A stretch of 64,000 nucleotides of DNA, taken from NCBI GenBank assembly GCA_963728785.1, contig CAVSKV010000004.1, positions 1-64,000 on the forward strand. Direction: 5' to 3'. The stretch's first letter is position 1. Each line of letters begins with the position of its first letter. The translations under genes were made by a program, and so were the position numbers. Under the pieces are notes generated by a model, which saw only the letters and a list, made by a program, of their open reading frames with translations, was not told the DNA's origin and made no database searches. Source of the DNA: JAGWRI01 sp963728785. Lineage in GTDB: Bacteria; Gemmatimonadota; Gemmatimonadetes; Gemmatimonadales; Gemmatimonadaceae. Below are positions 1 through 7,090 of this stretch, in pieces.

Positions 1-1
1 A

Positions 2-901
2 ATGAAACGAGAACGAGCGCTCGGGCCGGAGTTCTTGGCCGACCTGAAGGACGGGATGCTCTCGCCGCTCCTTGGTCGCGTCAAGCGAGATCGCAGCGTC
101 TGTCTTGAGCTGCGGGGAGACCGAATCAATCTCTATTACAGAGGAGGGAGCCTCCTTCAGGTCGCGCGAGGTCGGCAGAGCGCCTACGTCGCGACATTTG
201 ATCGCAACTACTTCAGCAGCGCAGTGCGGACTGCCACGCTCCCAGCCCGCGATCTGCGCGCTCAGGTTGATGTCGACGCATGGGTCGCGGCGTTTCCGCG
301 CCTGAAAGAGGCGATGGATCTAACCCGCCGGCGGAGGAGCGCGAGATTCAGCAGCTCATTCTTCGCGACAACAACTTCTCCAGCGTTGCCAACGACACCG
401 ACTACTACATTTGCGACATCGAGTACGCGAGTCGCGGGCTGCGCTTCGACCTCGTGGCGGTCGTCTGGCCCTCGACGGCAAAAGCGCGGCGGCAGCATCG
501 GCAGCCATGGCGACTCGTCCTCATCGAAGTCAAGCATGGCGACGGTGCCCTGACGGGCAAAGCCGGTCTCCATAAACACATCAAGGATGTTGACAATTTC
601 TTTCTGATCAGACCGCGCCGCCAGTTTCAAGGCCGACATGGCCAACGTGTTCAACCAGAAGCGGCAGCTCGGGCTCATAAAGTGCAAGAATCCGTTGGCG
701 GGTTTCAGTGATGAGAAGCCGATCCTGCTGCTGATGATGGTGAATCATGATCCCAGCAAGACGCGGTTACGCCAACTGGTCCGGGATCTTCCGGAGAGCC
801 GGTATGCAGATGTTCGCGTTGGCACTTCGAGTCTGATGGGATACGGTCTCTACGAACCAACGATCCTGGCCCCGGACGACGCCGTCGCGCGGCTAGGTTG
901 A
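2..901 (+). pseudogene. PD-(D/E)xK-like nuclease gene broken by two frameshifts
   Basis: Three consecutive reading-frame segments make one protein of about 300 residues. Frame 2 runs to about 320, frame 1 from about 330 to 605, and frame 2 again to the TGA at 899-901. The first switch is near 320-335 (one base lost) and the second near 605-608 (one base gained), so they compensate. In the middle segment an Asp in RFDLVAV is followed by LIEVK, the D...ExK pattern of PD-(D/E)xK nuclease folds. The tail (MANVFNQKRQLGLI onward) continues in the restored frame. The next gene starts 7 bases downstream, suggesting an operon with the metallo-beta-lactamase-fold gene. It may begin before the window, since the ATG at position 2 is at the edge. 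True decay and sequencing indels cannot be told apart here. Confidence 0.6.
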
Positions 902-908
902 CGCCTGG

Positions 909-2179
909 ATGTCCGGTTCCGCACCTGTCCTGACGATTCATCGGTCCACCTCGGAGATTGGCGGGAACTGCATCGAAATCGCGTGCGACGGACAGCGCAT
1001 CCTCCTGGACGCCGGCAGTCCTCTCTGGGCCGATGCGTCTTCCGCCGCCGCGGACCTGCTCCCCAAGACGCTGAACACGTCGCAGCCGATGGATGCGTTG
1101 GTGATCTCGCATCCACATCAGGACCACTTCGGCCTGCTTCGGCTGCTTCCTCACGACTGGCCGGTCTGGAGCGGCGCTCCGACCGAAGTCTTGATCCGAA
1201 TGACCGCGTCGCTGGCCGGACACTCGATACGGCAGACGTTTCAGAATTTCATGTCGCGTTCCGTGTTCAAGGTTGGCCCGTTCTCGATCACCCCCTACTT
1301 GACGGACCACTCCGCGTTCGACGCCCATATGCTTCTCGTGGAGTGCGCGAACCGCCGCATTCTCTATTCAGGCGATTTCCGACGGACTGGACGGAAGGCC
1401 GCACTCGTCGATCAGGTTCTTAGGTCGCCGCCCAAGGACATCGACGTCCTCCTGCTCGAAGGGACGACACTCGGCAGAACCGAGTCGTTCCCTACTGAGG
1501 CGGACCTTGAGGAGCAATTCGTGGCGCTCTTTCGCGACACGCCTGGTCGCGTCTACGTGACATGGTCGGCCCAAAACATCGATCGCACGGTCACCATTTA
1601 TCGCGCATGCAAGCGCGCCGGTCGAACCCTGATTCTCGACCTCTACACCGTCGACGTCCTCGGAAGGCTTTCGGCTCTCCATCGGTCGTTACCGGGTCTT
1701 GGCTGGCCAAACATCTCGGCTGTGGTGACATCGAGCATGAAGCGCCTTTACGAGAACCCAAAACGCCTCAACGATCCAGCCTTCGTCTCACGGACTGCCA
1801 CGTCTGGCCATGCAACGAGCGCGGCAAAGCTGTCGTCCATTCCGAACAGCGTGACGATGCTCGGCCGTCCCTGCTCCGCGATTTCCTGCAGAAGGGCCTA
1901 TCGCTCGAACCGCGCGACGCATGGGTGTTTTCCATGTGGTCCGGATACCTCCAGACCGCCGAGTACCAAGAGACCCGGCGCCTGTTCGACGCCGCGGGGG
2001 CGACCTTTTCCGAGATCCACACCAGCGGGCACGCGTCCACTGGTGATCTGGAGAAGTTTGCGCACCGAATCGCGCCTCGTCACCTCGTGCCGATCCACAG
2101 CTTCGATTGGGACGCGCACCTCAGCAGATTCCCGAATGGACAGCGGCTGCGCGACGGTGAGGCTTTTCCGATCCCATAG
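909..2179 (+). pseudogene. RNase J-like metallo-beta-lactamase-fold hydrolase, frameshifted
   Basis: The first part reads from ATG 909 and has the metal-binding motif SHPHQDHFG near residue 60, a DHSAFDAH segment and YSGDFRRTG, as in RNase J/CPSF-type metallo-beta-lactamase-fold hydrolases. Near 1855-1870 homology jumps to another frame, which continues LLRDFLQKGLSL through HTSGHASTGDLEKFA and HLVPIHSFD, the usual C-terminal metal-ligand motifs, to a TAG at 2177-2179. One base appears to be missing. Repaired, the protein would be about 423 residues and complete. If the frameshift is real, the C-terminal ligands are lost. It directly follows the nuclease-like gene. The substrate is unknown; members of this fold cleave RNA, DNA or small esters. 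Confidence 0.7.
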
Positions 2180-2333
2180 ATGGCGCGGCGCTACGGGTAA
2201 TGGGCGAAGCGTCGATCCTCTTCCGAGGACGTCGACTTCGGACGTTGGATCTGCCGGACGTGGCTGAAGCGGATGGCTTCGCGAGTTTGCCGCGCCAGCG
2301 ACGGTTCGACGTACACCTGCAGAGAAGTTCGCG

Positions 2334-2978
2334 CTAGCGTTGTTTCTCCGGATTCGACGCCAAAGGGCTTGGCGCCGTCCACAGACTGTCCTTCTCGAGG
2401 CGCTTCTCGATCACTTGGTCAGATACCTCGAACTGCCCTGCGAGCCAGTTCGACACGTAGGATTTCCCGGCCTCGTTTGACAAGATCGCCTCGGACAACC
2501 CGGCATCACGCGCCGCGCGCATCGCGGACTCGAACTGCTTACGAAGCTCCACCGCAGGCACAAGCACCAGACCCGCGAAACTGTTCGCTTGAAACTCGAA
2601 CCACGCATAGTCCTCGCTGCTGATCGACGCTTGAACTCTTTCCCAATCCCGCACTGACGCGATCCGTGCGCTGTCATAGAGCGGCCGATGAAGCTCGTGA
2701 TGGGCAAGTTCATGGGCTAAGCTGAACCGCAGCCGGCGATGCCGGTGCTCCATGACGAACGCATCGACGTAGATGCTGGAGAGATCACTCGACAGAAATG
2801 CGTCGACCTCAAGGTCGTCGAGAATCCCATCGATCGGTACAAGTTCGATCTCGAAGTCGAATTCGACAATCTCTTCGATTGGAACGGGGAGTGTTCGCTC
2901 CTCGTGGAATTCATCCAGGAACGCTTCCGCGCGGATTCTCAAGTCGTCGTATGAAAGAACCTCGGGCCGGAATGCCAC
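2334..2978 (-). CDS. ImmA/IrrE-family zinc metallopeptidase
   Basis: This 214-residue protein has the HExxH zinc motif in SLAHELAHHEL (H89, E90, H93) and a downstream WFEFQANSFAG segment whose E128 is the likely third ligand, as in ImmA/IrrE peptidases. These enzymes cleave an XRE-type repressor to derepress genes, often after DNA damage. The start is GTG 2978, 3 bases after the stop of the upstream XRE gene, so the two form one transcript. By analogy with CapH/CapP pairs, it probably cuts the neighbouring repressor and releases the divergent ubiquitin-like operon. That role is inferred from gene order; the peptidase assignment rests on clear motifs. Confidence 0.9.
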   Translation of the reverse strand: MAFRPEVLSYDDLRIRAEAFLDEFHEERTLPVPIEEIVEFDFEIELVPIDGILDDLEVDAFLSSDLSSIYVDAFVMEHRHRRLRFSLAHELAHHELHRPLYDSARIASVRDWERVQASISSEDYAWFEFQANSFAGLVLVPAVELRKQFESAMRAARDAGLSEAILSNEAGKSYVSNWLAGQFEVSDQVIEKRLEKDSLWTAPSPLASNPEKQR

Positions 2979-2981
2979 TGC

Positions 2982-3353
2982 TTACGCTCTTCGGATCGAG
3001 TCGATCAGCTTCTCAAGCTGCTCTCCACTCAGCGGCTTGCTCCGAAGCGTTCGGAAGAGGATCGGCAGTCTTGTCGCGACCTCCTCGTCGGTCAACAGAT
3101 CCGCCGGAATCCGTCCCTTTGCTGCGGCAGCCAAGTCGTTCAGTCGCTGGTAATCCGGCGTGCCTGGCTGGAGAGCCAACGCCTCCGCGATCCGATCGAG
3201 AACGACTTGGCTTTCGGGAGGTTCTGCCCGCCCTCTTTCCAGTCGACTCAGGTTTCCCGCATCTAGGCCGGCATTCTGAGCGAAAGTCCGCAAAGTCAAG
3301 CGCAAGGCCGCGCGCCTTTCTCGCACGTAGTCACCGAACTCATTATTTGGCAT
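2982..3353 (-). CDS. XRE-family HTH transcriptional repressor
   Basis: Read from ATG 3353 this is a 123-residue protein (MPNNEFGDYV...). The helix-turn-helix spans about residues 10-62 and includes LRTFAQNAGLDAGNLSRLERG, the standard XRE/Cro fold. The C-terminal half is a short Leu/Arg-rich extension, possibly a dimer or protease-recognition segment. The frame is open another 40 codons upstream, but that stretch runs through the palindromic operator and is unlikely to be translated. It is cotranscribed with the ImmA/IrrE peptidase and divergent from the ubiquitin-like operon, with the operator array between. It probably represses both transcripts. Confidence 0.9.
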   Translation of the reverse strand: MPNNEFGDYVRERRAALRLTLRTFAQNAGLDAGNLSRLERGRAEPPESQVVLDRIAEALALQPGTPDYQRLNDLAAAAKGRIPADLLTDEEVATRLPILFRTLRSKPLSGEQLEKLIDSIRRA

Positions 3354-3387
3354 GGTGTTATGGCATCCTCCTAGGGTGGGCTTGACA

Positions 3388-3434
3388 GTGTTGTATTGCC
3401 GATACAACATTATGTTGTAATAACAATACAACAC
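3388..3434. promoter_or_regulatory. Nested palindromic operator between XRE and Ubl genes
   Basis: An outer perfect 11-bp inverted repeat (GTGTTGTATTG at 3388-3398, CAATACAACAC at 3424-3434) encloses an inner palindrome, TACAACAT/ATGTTGTA at 3403-3410 and 3412-3419. Together they give four TTGTA-type half-sites in 47 bp, in an AT-rich patch unlike its surroundings. TTGACA at 3382-3387 could be a -35 for the plus-strand operon; no equally good -10 was found. The array lies between the divergent starts at 3353 and 3472, as expected for an operator of the XRE protein. Confidence 0.75.
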
Positions 3435-3471
3435 TTCTTGCGTTCCGCAACCCTCCAACAGAGTGAAAGTC

Positions 3472-3732
3472 ATGCCGGAAGCCCATCCACATCAGTTCAA
3501 GCTCATCGTGAACAAGATCCCGAAGGAGTGGCCTGAGCAGTTGATCTCCGGAAGCCAGATCAAGTCACTGGCCGCAAGTCCCGCCGACTGGGTCGTGAAT
3601 CAGATCGTTCCTGGGCCCGGTGAAGATCCCCAAATCGGGAACGATCAGAAGGTCGATCTCGATGAAAAGGCGCCGCCTCCTGGAGAGAAGAGGTTCACCA
3701 CGCGCAAACCCACAACCACTCCCGGCCGGTGA
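3472..3732 (+). CDS. Ubiquitin-like protein (multiubiquitin-type beta-grasp domain)
   Basis: An 86-residue protein from ATG 3472 (an in-frame GTG at 3463 would add three residues). It is a single beta-grasp domain of the bacterial multiubiquitin type, with FKLIVNKIPKEWPEQLISG, IKSLA and DWVVNQIVPG-like strands and a GDNxxxDL-like turn. The C-terminus reads PTTTPGR. There is no diglycine, but one Gly precedes the terminal Arg, so the JAB protease could trim it to a C-terminal Gly (inference). It is the first gene of a four-gene operon; its stop overlaps the GTG start of the E2-like gene in a GTGA. It is the likely modifier conjugated to target or phage proteins. Confidence 0.82.
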   Translation: MPEAHPHQFKLIVNKIPKEWPEQLISGSQIKSLAASPADWVVNQIVPGPGEDPQIGNDQKVDLDEKAPPPGEKRFTTRKPTTTPGR

Positions 3733-4148
3733 ACTTCCTACCCGAGGACGATCAGCAGTTCCTGAAAGCCAAGGAGCTCGCGCACGAGCTCAAGACGGAG
3801 CGTCTTCCCGACGGTAACGAACGCCGGGGAGTGCTTTTTCCGGGCTTTCGCTTCGAAAGCAATCTCGCCGCGATCATCGATGAAGGACTCGCGGCGTGCT
3901 CAAGTTGCGACATGATCGTGTTGATTCCCAGCGGATACTCGACTACGCGACTCGATAGCTTCTACACCAGCCCGAGACTAAAGCGACTGGACGGTGGTGA
4001 CCCGCACCAAGCGGCTGGCGAGCAGGAGCTGTTCGGGAGTAAGTGGCAGTTCTGGTCTCGCCACTTGGACGATAGTGATTGGCGTGATGGACAGGACGGA
4101 CTCGAGACGTTTCTTCAATACGTCCGAGACGAACTGCGGAAAGCATGA
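3729..4148 (+). CDS. E2-like protein, prokaryotic E2 family E type
   Basis: A 139-residue protein from GTG 3729. The signature IPSGYSTTRLDSFYTSPRL (residues 67-84) and the later KWQFWSRH segment match the prokaryotic E2 family E proteins found with multiubiquitin-type Ubls. The only cysteines are C57 and C60 (ACSSCD), ahead of the signature; no Cys sits in the flap where a canonical E2 active site lies. It may therefore use an unusual nucleophile or act as a non-transferring adaptor (inference). It overlaps both neighbours by 4 bases (GTGA and ATGA), implying translational coupling with the Ubl and E1-JAB genes. Confidence 0.78.
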   Translation: MNFLPEDDQQFLKAKELAHELKTERLPDGNERRGVLFPGFRFESNLAAIIDEGLAACSSCDMIVLIPSGYSTTRLDSFYTSPRLKRLDGGDPHQAAGEQELFGSKWQFWSRHLDDSDWRDGQDGLETFLQYVRDELRKA

Positions 4149-5551
4149 CACGATACACGCTGTCAATTCTCGACGAACATCGCGCCGCACTGCAGAGGAG
4201 CGTCCTTCGGGATGGTAGCGAGTACGGCGCGCTGCTAATCTGTGGCCGGTCGCGCCAGGTCGATCCCTGGACGGGCGAACTCGAAGAGCGGCTGTTAACC
4301 CGGGAGCTTATCGAGGTCGACGAGAGTGCGTTTCTGGAACGTACCCCGTTCAAGATGACTTGGTCAACGACGCCGTTCTACAACGCGCTGAAACGTGTGG
4401 AGACCGAAGGGTTCGGCGTGGCGGTTGTACATTCGCACCCCGAAGGGCCACTCGCCTTTTCACCGGCGGATGACACGGCCGAGCGAGAGCTGTTCCAGAT
4501 TGCCGCGGATCGACTTGAGAACGAACGCCCTCATCTGTCCGTAGTGATGGATGGTCACGGGCACCTCGTTGCGAGGGCGTATGAGACCGATCTCAAGCCG
4601 AAGGAAGTTGATCTAATCCGAATCTTCGGTCAACAATGGCGCTTCAGTTACAGGCAGCATGGCGTTGCTCGCCATGACGAAGCGCTTGACCGACAAGTTC
4701 GTGCTTTCGGCGCCCAGTCGACGGAGGACCTTGGATTCCTCCGAATCGGCATCGTCGGGTGTGGCGGTACGGGATCCGCGGTCGCCAGCCTTCTTGCGCG
4801 CATAGGAGTGCGTCGCCTCGCACTCTTCGATCCCGACGTCGTTGACGAAACCAGCCTGAATCGACTCCACTTCGCGACGCGCTTCGATGCGAATCTGCAG
4901 CGAGCCAAGGTAGACGTTGTCGGCGAAGGTATCGCGAGGCTCGGGCTTCAATCTTCGGTGCGCCGATATCCGTATCATGTCGACGACGAGCGGTGTCGAG
5001 ATGCACTTCGGTCATGTGACGTGCTGTTCGGATGCACGGATGATCACCTCGGCCGCAACTTCCTGAATCGACTTGCACATTTCTACCTGATCCCGGTCGT
5101 GGATCTCGGGCTCTCGATAGAACCTCGGGCGGATGTTGGATACGACGCGTTCGATGGCCGCGTCACTGTTGTTCAACCCGGCTATCCGTGTCAGCACTGC
5201 CGCTCGACGATCAACTCTGGAACAATGCTGGCCGAGGACTTGAGGCGACACGATCCGATCCTGTACCAGCAACGACGGCGGGCCGGGTACGTGCAGGATG
5301 CGCCCGACCCGAGTCCGGTCGTGGTGACGTTCACCACTGAGCTCGCCTCGATGGCCGTGAACGAGCTGTTTCAGCGGTTGACCGCCTTTCGCGGCAACGA
5401 GGGATCGTGCGCCGAGAGAGTTCGTCGCTTCGACCAAGTGAAAGACTCGGACTGCATTCCGGGCGGCATCCGGAGACCGGGGTGCAAGCTGTGCGGCACT
5501 CGCAAGTACGACGGCCGTGGCGACATGCCTCTGTTCTTGGATCAGGCATAA
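4145..5551 (+). CDS. JAB deubiquitinase-E1 (ThiF-like) fusion
   Basis: A 468-residue two-domain protein. Residues about 1-160 are a JAB/JAMM metalloprotease with E26, H96, H98, S106 and D109 in the pattern E...HxHx7SxxD (HSHPEGPLAFSPADD). Residues about 195-450 are a ThiF/E1 adenylating domain: GIVGCGGTGS (202-211), FDPDVVDETSLNR (228-240) and K255 for ATP binding. C349xxC352 and C447xxC450 form a likely structural zinc site. The catalytic Cys of the E1 half was not assigned. It would activate the Ubl with ATP and also process or remove it. It overlaps the E2-like gene (ATGA) and the DUF6527 gene (TAATG), so the operon is continuous. Confidence 0.92.
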   Translation: MTRYTLSILDEHRAALQRSVLRDGSEYGALLICGRSRQVDPWTGELEERLLTRELIEVDESAFLERTPFKMTWSTTPFYNALKRVETEGFGVAVVHSHPEGPLAFSPADDTAERELFQIAADRLENERPHLSVVMDGHGHLVARAYETDLKPKEVDLIRIFGQQWRFSYRQHGVARHDEALDRQVRAFGAQSTEDLGFLRIGIVGCGGTGSAVASLLARIGVRRLALFDPDVVDETSLNRLHFATRFDANLQRAKVDVVGEGIARLGLQSSVRRYPYHVDDERCRDALRSCDVLFGCTDDHLGRNFLNRLAHFYLIPVVDLGLSIEPRADVGYDAFDGRVTVVQPGYPCQHCRSTINSGTMLAEDLRRHDPILYQQRRRAGYVQDAPDPSPVVVTFTTELASMAVNELFQRLTAFRGNEGSCAERVRRFDQVKDSDCIPGGIRRPGCKLCGTRKYDGRGDMPLFLDQA

Positions 5552-5925
5552 TGCCGCAGGTACCGCTCTCGTTGCTCGAATGGCTGTGCCGACGACGCCT
5601 TTGGACGAGGCCCGACCTTCTCGCTGCCGAAGTCGCAGATTCGCCTGAAGACGAGGAACTCGCGCCGGGTGTCTTATTCCTTGAACGGCGCGACGGGCAT
5701 CCAAAGTGGGTTCACTTTCGCTGCCCCGCGTGTCCCGAGCGAATCCAAGTGCCTGTTGCCGGACCGAAAGGGTGGAAGGTGTCAGTTGACTGGCTACGCC
5801 GACCGAGCCTCGTGCCTTCGGTGTGGCAGACTGGTGGTTGCGGTGCCCATTTCTTCGTGCAACGGGGCAGGGTCGTTTGGGCACAGTCATACATCGGCCA
5901 CCAGACGCGCGTCGCGAATCGTTGA
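5551..5925 (+). CDS. DUF6527-type zinc-binding protein of Ubl operon
   Basis: A 124-residue protein starting at ATG 5551 inside the TAATG overlap with the E1 gene. It has FLERRDGHPKWVHFRCPAC (residues 43-61), PSLVPSVW and CGAHFFVQRGRVVW (97-110). C58, C61, C97 and H100 look like a single zinc site in a treble-clef-like fold. DUF6527 proteins recur as the last gene of multiubiquitin/E2/E1-JAB operons; their role is not established, and a ligase-like or substrate-recruiting role is a guess. It is the last gene before a hairpin terminator and the tRNA cluster. Confidence 0.75.
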   Translation: MPQVPLSLLEWLCRRRLWTRPDLLAAEVADSPEDEELAPGVLFLERRDGHPKWVHFRCPACPERIQVPVAGPKGWKVSVDWLRRPSLVPSVWQTGGCGAHFFVQRGRVVWAQSYIGHQTRVANR

Positions 5926-5958
5926 TCAAAGGCTTCCTATGTGCTTCCTACAAACACG

Positions 5959-5990
5959 AAGCCCAGCGAATCAACCGCTGGGCTTCTTGT
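5959..5990 (+). terminator. Hairpin terminator of the Ubl operon
   Basis: A perfect 10-bp stem, AAGCCCAGCG (5959-5968) and CGCTGGGCTT (5976-5985), with a 7-base loop is followed by CTTGTT. It lies 34 bases after the last operon gene. It may also stop minus-strand tRNA transcription, since the stem is symmetrical and begins with A residues. Confidence 0.75.
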
Positions 5991-6023
5991 TCCAATATCA
6001 TGCAAATCAATAACTTACATCAG

Positions 6024-6097
6024 TCGGGGCGACTGGATTCGAACCAGCGACCTCCTGCTCCCGAAGCAGGCGCTCTACCGGGCTAAGCTACGCCCCG
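6024..6097 (-). tRNA. tRNA-Pro (CGG)
   Basis: A cloverleaf on the minus strand with a seven-base-pair acceptor CGGGGCG/CGCCCCG, the GGATTCGAACC T-arm seen in reverse, and anticodon stem CCTGC/GCAGG around loop TTCGGGA. That puts CGG at positions 34-36. The 3' CCA is not encoded. Its 3' end faces the accessory island, the usual geometry for tRNA-targeted integration. Confidence 0.95.
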
Positions 6098-6174
6098 ATT
6101 TGTGGCTAGAGACTTCAATAGCGTTCACGGCAATAGCCGTCCGTTCCTGCCGCCCAACTCAAATTCGTTGTTCA

Positions 6175-6248
6175 TGCGCCCAGAGGGACTCGAACCCCCA
6201 ACCTTCTGATCCGTAGTCAGATGCTCTATCCAATTGAGCTATGGGCGC
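6175..6248 (-). tRNA. tRNA-Arg (ACG)
   Basis: The acceptor GCGCCCA/TGGGCGC and the anticodon stem TCTGA/TCAGA enclose loop CTACGGA, giving anticodon ACG (A34 is normally converted to inosine by TadA). CCA is not encoded. It lies downstream of the terminator at 6464-6497, so it needs read-through or its own promoter, as does tRNA-Pro. Confidence 0.95.
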
Positions 6249-6353
6249 AACGTCGCCAATAAAAGCCCACCCCGAAAAGGCCTAGTCGTCAAAATTACCC
6301 GCCGCGGCGAGGGTAATCAACCGTTCGCTGTTTGCTCCCTTCCGCTTCCCCGC

Positions 6354-6441
6354 CGTTTCGGCCGTGCGCTGTTTCGGCGGTGCGCCGTCTCGGCATGGCG
6401 GGGTATCGGCCGTGCGTCGCTCTGGCCCTGCGCTGTTCTCA
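6354..6441 (+). repeat. Degenerate tandem repeat, TTTCGGCSSTGCG type
   Basis: About five imperfect copies of a 15-18 base unit (core TTTCGGCCGTGCGCTG with variants) fill the spacer between tRNA-Arg and tRNA-Val. The same unit, in the same orientation, recurs at 8141-8205 before mlaF. No protein with homology features is encoded. The rest of the spacer (6249-6353) shows nothing recognisable. Confidence 0.6.
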
Positions 6442-6463
6442 CCGCGCGCCTCGTCGGAGGTAC

Positions 6464-6497
6464 AAAAAACCCCATGCTCCACTCGGAAGCACGGGGG
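6464..6497 (-). terminator. Intrinsic terminator after tRNA-Val
   Basis: Read on the minus strand, CCCCGTGCT and AGCATGGGG pair (one G-T) around a 9-base loop, followed by TTTTTT. It begins three bases after the tRNA-Val 3' end. It would end the Ala-Gly-Val transcript ahead of tRNA-Arg and tRNA-Pro. Confidence 0.85.
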
Positions 6498-6499
6498 TA

Positions 6500-6573
6500 T
6501 GGGCGGTACAAGACTCGAACTTGTGACCTCCACGATGTCAACGTGGCGCTCTAACCAACTGAGCTAACCGCCC
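6500..6573 (-). tRNA. tRNA-Val (GAC)
   Basis: Acceptor GGGCGGT pairs with ACCGCCC. The anticodon stem CCACG/CGTGG holds loop TTGACAT, giving GAC. CCA is not encoded. It is the third and last tRNA before the intrinsic terminator. Confidence 0.95.
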
Positions 6574-6633
6574 GTGCCGCCCCGGGAACTCCCCGCCCCG
6601 TTCAGCGGTTCATCATATGTGTTGATGTCAGCA

Positions 6634-6706
6634 AGCGGGAAACGGGACTCGAACCCGCGACCCCAACCTTGGCAAGGTTGTGCTCTACCAACTGAGCTAT
6701 TCCCGC
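6634..6706 (-). tRNA. tRNA-Gly (GCC)
   Basis: Acceptor GCGGGAA pairs with TTCCCGC. The anticodon stem CAACC/GGTTG holds loop TTGCCAA, giving GCC, with a T at the discriminator position. CCA is not encoded. It lies between tRNA-Ala and tRNA-Val in one transcript. Confidence 0.95.
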
Positions 6707-6777
6707 GATCTCCGGGCTGTCCGGTCCCACGTCTTCTTCGGCCCGGCCGTCAACACCGACCGGATCGTCGGCGCCGA

Positions 6778-6850
<73 letters not shown>

Positions 6851-6891
6851 GGGGACAACTCGCTAAGACCGCGAGTTATCAGGAACCGCGA

Positions 6892-6920
6892 AGTATATCC
6901 AGGCGTATAAGGAGTGTCAA
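6892..6920 (-). promoter_or_regulatory. Consensus sigma70 promoter of the tRNA cluster
   Basis: On the minus strand TTGACA (6920-6915) and TATACT (6897-6892) are separated by exactly 17 bases, close to the ideal housekeeping promoter. Transcription would start about 6 bases further on, giving a short leader before tRNA-Ala. Confidence 0.9.
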
Positions 6921-7031
6921 CGAAAGGGACTGGCGGTTCTCCGCCAATACGGTATTTTTTGTCGCCTCCCATTGTCTCAAGAGATGGGAACCGTGCGCTC
7001 GACCCTGCGCACACTGTTGTATTCCAGCTCC

Positions 7032-7048
7032 GCGACGCCTGGCGTCGC
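7032..7048. promoter_or_regulatory. Perfect palindrome upstream of the sigma factor gene
   Basis: GCGACGCC (7032-7039), a single T, then GGCGTCGC (7041-7048), 42 bases before the sigma factor start. Because it is symmetrical with one central base, a dimeric regulator site is more likely than a terminator, though its role is unproven. Confidence 0.4.
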
Positions 7049-7090
7049 AGCTCATAGATCATTCAACACGCAGTCCGCTTGAGGCAATAC

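Noticed and set aside
262..687. A 141-codon minus-strand frame opposite the nuclease-like gene
   Set aside because: It has no homology features; the plus-strand frames together give a coherent protein with a D...ExK motif.
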